Shown here: positions 56,180 through 64,000 of the stretch, one piece after another
Position numbering within the stretch: the first letter of the stretch is position 1
Layout: each line of letters starts with the position of its first letter
From: Spirometra erinaceieuropaei
Lineage: Eukaryota; Platyhelminthes; Cestoda; Diphyllobothriidea; Diphyllobothriidae
DNA length: 64,000 bases
Direction of reading: 5' to 3'
Assembly: GCA_902702965.1 (NCBI GenBank)
Contig: CACRXP010000426.1
Location: 351,789 to 415,788, forward strand
Made by a program: the position numbers and the translations under genes
Notes under the pieces: model-generated
Databases searched by the model: none
What the model was told of the DNA's origin: nothing
What the model saw: only the letters and a program-made list of their open reading frames with translations

Positions 56180-58900
56180 AACACGTGGACGACCGTGAGC
56201 TGGTCTTGCCTGGCTACCAGATGCTTAGAAGGGATAGGAAGGGGCGTCCGGGAGGGGGCGCAATCATGTACGTGAAAAATGGCATAAACGTATCAGACAA
56301 TACCGATACATTTTCGTGCAGTTCCGAGGCAATCTGGCTGTCTATTAAAGTGGCGAGCTCGCTCAGCCTCGATGTCCTGGCAGTTAATCGACCGCCGAGA
56401 CGGGGCAACATGGCCGACTAGCGCCTGCTGGGGGAACTCGAAAAGTTCGCTACGCGATCGGATATCCTGATCATGGGCGTTTTTAACGCGCCTCATACTG
56501 GCTGGAGTTCGACCCATGCAAATAGCTCAGAACAGACCTTCGACTAGAGTTTTCTGAAGACGACACTGAAGTTATTTATCAATCAACACATCGCGTTTCG
56601 AACTAGAGTATGAGAAGGCAAACAGACCAACTGCATTGATCTTGTCCTTACGAAATCACCGGACAGCATTGATATGCCTACCCTCATTAGGTAAAAGTGA
56701 CCACGCCGTTCTTCTCTGGGATTACTCGCTCTTTTCCATGCCAGAGAAACCCATGACAGTTAGAAGAAACCGCTGACGCGGGGATTGAGACCCAATGACG
56801 GCCGAAATTTTACGCATTGATTGGGGATTCGTATTTGTTGGGAGCATACTCGAAGACTGGCAACAGCTCCGAGAAATGCCTCACAGGCTGATTGTAAACC
56901 ACTGTCCGCTTTCACGGAAGAGGTTAACTTATAGACCTCGATGGCTTACGCAAGCCTTTACGAATGAGGTGAATAAAAAACGGAGGCCGTGGAAAAGGTC
57001 GCTTTCTGACAGAAGTCCTACATCTATATGTAAGTCCAAAGTTCAAAGAAGTCGAGTCAAGGGCCTTATCCTCAAAACTAGAAGAGAATTTGAACGGCAT
57101 TTGCTTCACCGTGCCGCGGAGAACCCCTTTATTATCCTACGGTTGCATAAAGCAGTGTACACGGATCAAGGACCCAATACCACTGATAAGAATGTTGAAG
57201 GCGAACATCTCATGGAAGACTGAGCGAAAGCTGATCATTTTTCAGAGTTTTTTCGGTCTGTTTTAGTAGTGAAACAGAATTCAACCCTTCTGCCCTTCAA
57301 CCCTTCGAAGACACAACAATTATGGAGACCGTTCAGTTCACTGAGTAAGTGGTTCTGACGGAGTTGTTGAGGCGAAATGAATCGAAATCACCAGGTCCCA
57401 GTGAGATTCCGGCGAAGATTTGGAAGGAATCCGCCGGTGAGTTGGCTAAACCACACCCTATGCTTTTCCATACATCCTTCGAGACCGGATATCTGCCACC
57501 CGACTGGACGTCAGCGTGGATTATGCCGCTGTCCAAGGGTAGAAGTCGGATCACTGCGTACTATTACAGACCTGTCAGCCTCGCCTCCATTTGTTGCAAG
57601 ATTATAGAGAAAATAATAAAGCAACAATTCATGCAGTTCCCTGAACAAAACCATCTGCTTTCCGATTCCCTGCATGCATTCTGAAAAGGCAGATCCTGTG
57701 TGACAAACTTGCTCAACTGGCTGGAACTCTTGACTCCGGCTGTTGATAGATAAGATATTGTGCATGACATCTATATCGTCTTTAAAAAGGCCTTCGACAG
57801 TGCGCCTCCCCACCGCCTTCTATACAAACTCAACCATAGGGCAATGCTTTGATGGGACCCCGACGGGTCTTTAATAAAATAATTTAATTTAATTAATTTA
57901 ATATAATTTATATGAAGATTCGAAGCATTTTACTCGGCCGATCTCAAGCCGTCCACGCCAGTGACCAGCAAACTGCCGAGGTTGCCGTTAGGTTTGGTAT
58001 TCCTCGAGACTCTGCTTTTGGCCCTTCATTGTTCCTCGTATACGTCAACGACTGCGCAAACGAACTGGATTGCGATGTCGCAGTGTTTGCTGATGACATC
58101 AAGATCTGGAGTACCATACGAAGCGAAGCTGACGAGGCGCGACCAAAGACGAACCTAGACCGCCTCGATCAATGGTCGAAAGACCGGCTTCTGCCGTTCA
58201 ACGTAAACAAGTGTAATTTCCTACGCGTCGGTGGAACCAGTCCTCCTAACTGCACGGTCTACCGTCTGACCGGCAAACCCCTGCATGAAGTCGACGCCAA
58301 GAAGGACTTGAGTGTATGGATCACAACCTCGCTTAATCCTTCGCTGCAATGCTCAAAGGTAGCCAAGTCGGATGTCCCTTCTATACCTCGTCAAATAAGC
58401 CTTCTCTTCTTTTGATTAAGACTGTTTCGCCAGGGTCTTTCAAACTTTTGTGCAACCGCATCTGGAGTTTATTATCCAATCATGGAGACCCCGGACCGTT
58501 AAAGGCCTCGGCGTTCTCGAAAAAGTTCAACGGAGAGCAACGAAACTTGTATCTGGATCGTAGTCATTACCCCACGAAACACGATTAGCTAATCTTAACC
58601 CCTTTCCTTTGAGTAACAGACAGCTACGTGGGGACCTGATAAAAGCTTTCCGCATCGTGCGCAATCAGGGCGGCTGCCTTGCATCAGCAGACTTCGTCGA
58701 GTTGGCGCCTACGACTAACCTGAGAGGCCATCCACACAAACTATGTGCGACTGGTGCCCAGCTAGTTCTCTTTCTCCAACAGAGTGGTTGCAGCCTGGAA
58801 TGCTTTGCCAGAGGATATTGATAGATCGGGATCCGTAGACACTTTTAAACGGAGGCTAGATCAACACTGGAGTGCGCATCACAATAACGCCTGATTGCAG
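56180..58900 (+). pseudogene. CR1/Jockey-like LINE, endonuclease to C-terminus, degenerate
   Basis: Plus strand: an endonuclease piece (GGGAIMYVKNGI, 56185-56421), linker (56795-57223), RT (SKSPGPSEIPAKIW, YYRPVSLASICCKIIEKII, 57349-57684; VAVFADDIKIW near 58085) and C-terminal pieces (58609-58821). Stops and frameshifts abound. An AT-rich TTTAATT tail after GACCCCGACGGGTC at 57855-57910 looks like the 3' end of another inserted element. It abuts the minus-strand copy at about 56175. Confidence 0.8.
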
Positions 58901-59239
58901 TCACCTCGATAGCTAACGTCGACATTTTAGTGCTATGACGATGCTACTACCAATATTCAAGTGTGCTTTAACTGTCTGCTGCATTTAATCAACAAACCGA
59001 GTTTGTATAGCTCTAAGTACTGTTAACGCACGAAATTCTGTTTTAATTTGTACAGTTTTTGTTATTCCCCTTGCATTTCTTTCATTTTGCTTCCTTTCCA
59101 TTTTCTCCATATACTTCCTCCGCATAAAAGCAATAGGGATTTTTAAGGTAAACACCTACTTTCCCTGACATACACTGATATTCATACTTCTTCTTCAAAA
59201 TTCCGGAAGCTTCAAGACACCATTTAATTTTCAAATCTG

Positions 59240-60330
59240 TCTTAATTAGTCCACTCTTTGACCAGAAACGATAGCGTATTAGATTTAATTTTCATTAATG
59301 GCATCTTCCCGCCATGTTTGAATTTCCATCACGACCTTTTTGCAAGTGATCATGCATTAATCTATTGTCGCCTTCCAGTTGCCATTTCCGCGAAGCCAAC
59401 AGTACAACGTAGCATTTTTGTCTTTACTAATTTTCACAAGGAATTAGTGGATAATTTTAGAACCACTCATGATTGGCACAATATTTTGCTAAGTAATGAT
59501 CTAAATGTTTTCAACAATTTATTAGAATGCGTAACAGACGGTCTTCTTGACAAAATTCAACCGGTGACGTTTAGATCCCGTACAACTTTCACCACTGTCG
59601 CACGATTTCTTAAAAACCGAGTTAAAAGGCTACAGATGCCGCTGAAAGATCCTTCTGTGAGCTCATTATCAGTTCATCTAAGAATCGTTGAAATATTTGA
59701 ACTAGCTTCGAGAATGAGGCTCGCACGAGATAGGCGTAGAGAGTCTTTGGCTATTAATGGCGTGAATGCTTCCAAACCAGTTGCTCAGATCTTCCGTCAA
59801 AGATCATCTGTTAAATCCCACCAAGTCATTCCGCCTTTGCCTAATATCAATGATACCTTAATTATAGACGAGACAGGCAAAGCAGAAATGTTAAATACAT
59901 TCTTTGCCAATTACTTTAATTCCTCCGTTTTCTGATGCCTCTCCCAGCATCATTAATTTTGCTCCTGAAACTATTCAAAAAACGGATCAACCATCCTACT
60001 AACTCTCACCCAGTAGGTACGAACAATATCCCGAACTCTCTTATAAAACAGATAAGAGATTTTCCTCCTTTGCTTAGCAAACCCCTTTCCGTGTTTCTCG
60101 TAAATGGCTTCTTTCCTGACTATTGGAAAATTTATATTATTATTCCAGTATTGAAGTCTGGCTGTCGTTCGGACGTTCAAAACGATCGAGGTGTTCATAA
60201 GACACCTTCTCTCGCCAAAAACTTTGAAAAAATTATTGCCTTGAAAAGTACCGACTTTTGCACGGACACTCAAGTTATAAGCCCTTACCGGCATGGTTTT
60301 CTTATCAGATCGCCCTTGTGAAACATGTCA
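59240..60330 (+). pseudogene. Third LINE fragment: endonuclease end and RT start
   Basis: Open frame 59258-59935 carries DLIFI...SDHALIYC (end of the endonuclease) and a linker. Frame 59935-60321 carries NNIPNSLIK...LSVFLVNGFFPDYWK...IPVLKSG, the first RT block. A frameshift near 59935 separates them. It is a different subfamily from its neighbours. Confidence 0.65.
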
Positions 60331-60844
60331 TCTGTCGTTCATCAATCTACTTACTTCTCTTCGTAATGAGTCGTATCCCCAGCTCTCCGAGTTTTCGTCG
60401 AATTTACTTGATAGTATAGGGCAGACTGAACGTCGCGTGGAAATAAAGTGCGAACAGACAACGTATCCTTTGGATTTGGATTGCAAGTACACCAACTCGA
60501 AAGTTCTATCATTATTGGAATTTTCGGATCTCGACGTTATTTCCCACGGTATCAGGAGGAAGATTCTACCCGAATTCTTCAAGGAACAACACCACTGATT
60601 AGTCTTCTCATTCGCACCGGTGAAGTATACCACAAATTCTCCATCAAAAGATATTTGCAATCATCCGACCATCTGTACAAGTCTCCCTACTTGACAACTT
60701 TTCTCCGTGATCTACGTCGAAAACTATAAACGGCTGAGTCGTTTCCTATTTAACTTCATAATTGACAAATTCTTCATTCTAACAATTGTTGAAAACATAC
60801 TGCACTACTCTAGAACTGATTGAAGAGTTTGAAAATCATCAGCA
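60331..60844. other. Unassigned sequence between LINE fragments
   Basis: Two overlapping plus-strand frames (60293-60598 and 60448-60729) have no recognised family. They are probably more degraded element sequence. Confidence 0.3.
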
Positions 60845-63800
60845 ATGAGCCAATTTGTTATAAAAAACTCGTTCACAAAACTTGTGCAACCGGGATTTGA
60901 ACTCGGTACCTGGGGATCTGGAGGCCGGAGCGTTAGCCACTGCACTATCGATGATCGATTTGGCGCTAGTCAGATATGTTTATCAACTACAGAAGAGCAG
61001 CTGAAAACGGTCTTTAATTCATTAGCAGTCTCTTGCGATAAAATGCCGCTGGAATCATTAGACTCCAGGCAGATTACGCACAATAGCCTCGAAGAGATAA
61101 GACAGGAAATAAGAACCGATGCACCGCCAAGAGGCCTCGAAAACTGTATGACAGACGGGGCGGATTCTGCGCTTGTCGGTCGCTGTGTCGGCTGTAAGGA
61201 ACTTGAAAAGCGGGTCCAGACGCTAGAAGAGAAGCAAGGCCTACTGACGGACATCATCATGGCTATTCTTAAGCATAGTAAGATAGAATTACCAAATAAT
61301 CCGCCAAATTTCCGATCGATCGGCGACGAACATCCTACTAATAAAGGCGCTAGCGCGGAAAAGTCAAAGCCAGTCAGGAAGAGGAAGCGAGTTATGTCTC
61401 TAGAGGAAACTCTAGACAAATCAGTTCCGGTGGATAACGTGGCGGTCGACACTAATGCATTAAAAATAAGTCAGGTTCCATTACCTGCTATAGTAACTAA
61501 ACCTGCCAAATCATCGAACACTAAAGTTGGGAAAGCCAGGGTGACCCTCAGAAGATCTGTTAGAAACTACAAGGACTCGCCTTTATTCTTGGAAGGCAAT
61601 GCTGTTACTCCCCTTCTTCACAAGGCTAACTCATCTGAAAAGTGCCCTAAACAATCCGTTTATGGAAAAGGACACGATAAGCCTTCGTGCAGTACATTGC
61701 AACAGGGTAATAATTGTAAGAGCTCCACTGCCGAAGCAAGTACATCACATGAAAATCCATGCCCTAAACTCCCTTCGCCGGCCGAAAATCATTCAAATGT
61801 CGAAGTGACAACAGCCGTCGGGAATACTACAGTAGCATTATATCGTCCTAGCGCGGACGGGACAGTAATGAGCTCTTCCATAAATCGTAAGAAAAATATT
61901 GTCATAAGGGGCGCCCCAGAGTCCACGTCCTGCATTCCGAAGGAACGAGTGGCGCACGACCTAGACCTTCTTCATCAGTACGCCAGTGCCGTCCTGCAGG
62001 ATGGGGAAATATTCACCGTTAAAAAAGCTTTCCGACTAGGCAGAGCGGACCCAAATCGTGACCTTAAAACATCACGAAGACCCCTGAAAGTTATTTTAGA
62101 AAACGAAGCCCAAGCAGCGCTTTTGTTAGAAAGTAGGACGACCTTACGCAATTCGCACAAGGAAGTGTTTTTTTCAACTAGACTACGAACCGAGGGAAAG
62201 ACTGAAAATGAGAGAACTGAGATCAGAATTGAAGGAGAGAATTGGCAGAGGAGAGAAAGGGCTGAAGATCAAAAATGGACAAATAGTCCAGACAAAGGGG
62301 TCTTTCCTGTGGTCAGAACCCGTCACAATGAAGGTCGGGCCTCTCCAACGAATCAGTCATTGAAGGTTATATCCGCAAATGTGCAAAGCCTCTTCAACAA
62401 ACTAGATGAACTAAGACACTTAGTTGATGAAATTAAGCCAGAAATTATGGCATTCACAGAAACGTGGCTTACTGAAGATATCGCAGATTCAGAAATATCA
62501 CTCAGAGGATATCAGCAATTCAGGAGAGATAGACTAAGCCGAGGAGGAGGAGTCATAATTTATGTCACTTGCAAGCTAAGCACTATGGCTGATGTACATA
62601 GACCGGTACGGGATGTGGAACTGCTAAGCGTTACCATATCTACTAAGAATGTCCGAGCATTGACGCTTTCGGTGGTGTACCGTTCACCTAACCATACTTC
62701 TGATCAAGGTCTCATGCTCATATCCGAACTGTGCCAAGCTAGCGAGAAGAAAGACGTCCTTATTGTTGGGGATTTTAACGCTCCTGGCATTGATTGGCTA
62801 ACGTGGACTGCACAAGGGCCGCAAGACAGCTTTAATCACAAACTACTACAATGGGCAACGGACAAACTTCTCTGCCAGAATATTACCTTTGGAACACGGG
62901 TCAGGGAAGGGCAGCAGTCGAACTGCCTTGATCTTATTTTTACCCGAGAGGAGGAAAATGTGTTAGACCTGCAGGACCGACAGCCATTAGGGTCAAGCGA
63001 CCACATCACGCTCTACTTCGAGTACTCACTGTTTTCCAAACCCGTCCAACCCGAGAGGTGGGAGAGAAACATTTCGAAAGGGGACTATTCTCTCATGAGG
63101 AGGGAAGCGGCAGCTATATCATGGGAGACTGAACTGCATGGTCGAGCAAACGATAAATGGAATACTTTCAGTTCCTTATTGAAAGAGATTGTTTATTCCA
63201 ATTGTCTTCTCCGAAGAAAGAAAATCACAAACCTCCCAAAATTGATAAACCCGGACTTGAAGGCCTCTTTCAGAAAAAGGAATCGTCTGTGGAGGCTTTA
63301 CAGACTAACTGGCTCCGACGAACACTTACAGGACTATAAGCGGCAACGAAACGTCTGTAAAAGTGAGGCCTCAAAGCTGCGAAAGAAGTTTGAACTAAAC
63401 ATACTCCGAAATTCGTTGGAGCATCCGAAAATTCTATATGGTTATATACGAAGTATCAAAAGGACTCAGGAGCTTATCCCTGCCCTCAGGTCTGCAGATG
63501 GAAAAGTGAAGATTGATGACCAGGTTAAAGCGTCCCTCCTTTCCGACTTCTTTCAGTCCATCTTCACCCGAGAACCTAGTGCTATATTTGCCCATCCATC
63601 CATTCGCCAACCAACCTCTCCTCCCAGTACCCTTCCCCATCCTATCCCCTCCCTACCCTCCTTAACCGAGGAACCACTCTTTTCATCTACCATAGTTAGG
63701 GCCGAGTTACTCCGGCTGAAACCTGCGAAATCGCCTGGCCCAGATAGAATTCCCGCCCTAGCACTTCGAGAACTTGCTAATGAACTGTGCAAACCCTTAT

Positions 63801-64000
63801 CCGCAATATTTCAAAAGTCATTTGAAGACGGCGAGCTCCCGGAAGAATGTAAGTGCGCACTCATTACTCCGATCCATAAAGGAGGCTCAAGACTTGACTG
63901 CGGAAATTATCGTCCTGTCAGTCTTACTTGCATCGCGTGTAAAATAATGGAACGCATTATCAAAAGACACTTGATGAAATACCTGGAACAGAACAAAATA
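60845..64000 (+). CDS. CR1/Jockey-like LINE polyprotein, 5' part (runs off the window)
   Basis: The frame is open from an ATG at 60845 (stop at 60830) to the last base, at least 1052 codons. The first 60 codons overlap the antisense tRNA-like sequence, so the ATG at 61043 may be the real start. Residues about 100-150 hold a CxxC (CVGC) and a short coiled coil (ELEKRVQTLEEKQ). Residues about 345-440 resemble the RRM-like ORF1 domain (NIVIRGAPES, AFRLGRA, RPLKVILE). The endonuclease starts near 506 (SANVQSL, TETWL, GDFNAPGIDW at about 642, SSDH). RT begins near 957 (PAKSPGPDRIP, NYRPVSLTCIACKIMERII) and is cut by the window edge before the active site. ORF1-like and ORF2-like parts share one frame, which is unusual. 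No inactivating change is visible. Confidence 0.88.
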   Translation, partial: MSQFVIKNSFTKLVQPGFELGTWGSGGRSVSHCTIDDRFGASQICLSTTEEQLKTVFNSLAVSCDKMPLESLDSRQITHNSLEEIRQEIRTDAPPRGLENCMTDGADSALVGRCVGCKELEKRVQTLEEKQGLLTDIIMAILKHSKIELPNNPPNFRSIGDEHPTNKGASAEKSKPVRKRKRVMSLEETLDKSVPVDNVAVDTNALKISQVPLPAIVTKPAKSSNTKVGKARVTLRRSVRNYKDSPLFLEGNAVTPLLHKANSSEKCPKQSVYGKGHDKPSCSTLQQGNNCKSSTAEASTSHENPCPKLPSPAENHSNVEVTTAVGNTTVALYRPSADGTVMSSSINRKKNIVIRGAPESTSCIPKERVAHDLDLLHQYASAVLQDGEIFTVKKAFRLGRADPNRDLKTSRRPLKVILENEAQAALLLESRTTLRNSHKEVFFSTRLRTEGKTENERTEIRIEGENWQRRERAEDQKWTNSPDKGVFPVVRTRHNEGRASPTNQSLKVISANVQSLFNKLDELRHLVDEIKPEIMAFTETWLTEDIADSEISLRGYQQFRRDRLSRGGGVIIYVTCKLSTMADVHRPVRDVELLSVTISTKNVRALTLSVVYRSPNHTSDQGLMLISELCQASEKKDVLIVGDFNAPGIDWLTWTAQGPQDSFNHKLLQWATDKLLCQNITFGTRVREGQQSNCLDLIFTREEENVLDLQDRQPLGSSDHITLYFEYSLFSKPVQPERWERNISKGDYSLMRREAAAISWETELHGRANDKWNTFSSLLKEIVYSNCLLRRKKITNLPKLINPDLKASFRKRNRLWRLYRLTGSDEHLQDYKRQRNVCKSEASKLRKKFELNILRNSLEHPKILYGYIRSIKRTQELIPALRSADGKVKIDDQVKASLLSDFFQSIFTREPSAIFAHPSIRQPTSPPSTLPHPIPSLPSLTEEPLFSSTIVRAELLRLKPAKSPGPDRIPALALRELANELCKPLSAIFQKSFEDGELPEECKCALITPIHKGGSRLDCGNYRPVSLTCIACKIMERIIKRHLMKYLEQNKI
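60886..60960 (-). repeat. tRNA-like sequence (pseudo-tRNA or SINE head)
   Basis: The minus strand reads GTGCAGTGGCTAACGC (D-arm/A-box) and CCGAGTTCAAATCCCGG (T-arm/B-box) at tRNA spacing. The anticodon stem does not pair well and no matching acceptor stem is seen, so it is not called a functional tRNA. Confidence 0.55.

Noticed and set aside
54989..58900. Single LINE with a 5' inversion (twin priming)
   Set aside because: Both the minus and plus parts contain the RT active site and C-terminus, with different sequence, so they are two copies.
60886..60960. A functional tRNA gene
   Set aside because: The D and T arms are recognisable, but the anticodon stem fails to pair and no acceptor stem is found.
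1..64000. CRISPR arrays, operons or bacterial mobile elements
   Set aside because: There are no regularly spaced direct repeats with unique spacers and no compact same-strand gene series. The content is eukaryotic.

Overview
This window looks like nuclear DNA from a repeat-rich flatworm, most likely a tapeworm of the Spirometra/diphyllobothriid kind. The evidence is one host gene with introns of 35 to 41 bases beside introns of up to 5 kb, a dense mix of LINE, Penelope-like, SINE, Ty3/gypsy and Merlin elements, degenerate TTAGGG-like repeats and two assembly gaps. The species is an inference. Nothing prokaryotic (operons, Shine-Dalgarno sites, CRISPR) is present.

Layout. 1-6285: a LINE on the minus strand with an open 1335-codon ORF (endonuclease, reverse transcriptase, five C-terminal zinc fingers), with CTA microsatellites at both ends. 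6286-30600: no recognisable host gene. This stretch holds a tRNA-derived SINE and an LTR-like block near 9 kb; a tandem and inverted cluster of a tRNA-headed, ribozyme-bearing repeat (13.6-14.4 kb); Penelope-like fragments with hammerhead motifs (16.1-19.1 kb and 26.1 kb); two TIR elements (19.2 and 22.2-23.1 kb); a Merlin transposon with an 8-bp target-site duplication (23.15-23.88 kb); and a Ty3/gypsy relic (25.0-26.7 kb).

30612-52943, minus strand: one host gene in 14 coding exons that I could join in frame. It encodes a predicted 2318-residue protein of the KMT2E/SETD5 (MLL5, Drosophila UpSET) family. It has an HCF-1-binding-like DHSY motif, a PHD finger and a divergent SET domain, followed by a long low-complexity tail with short family motifs. 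Its introns are full of mobile-element remains.

52944-64000: a quiet upstream region, then a LINE graveyard (55.0-60.7 kb) and the 5' part of a second well-preserved CR1/Jockey-like LINE. That element's ORF is open from 60845 to the window end.

The most interesting signal outside the gene is a set of hammerhead-ribozyme-like structures in two unrelated repeat families. In one family, five copies keep stem II by compensatory changes and keep a palindromic half-stem III. In the other, a 25-base hammerhead-like core lies just behind a tRNA-like Pol III head, in units that occur in tandem (314-bp period) and in inverted pairs. All calls come from reading the sequence; no searches were run.
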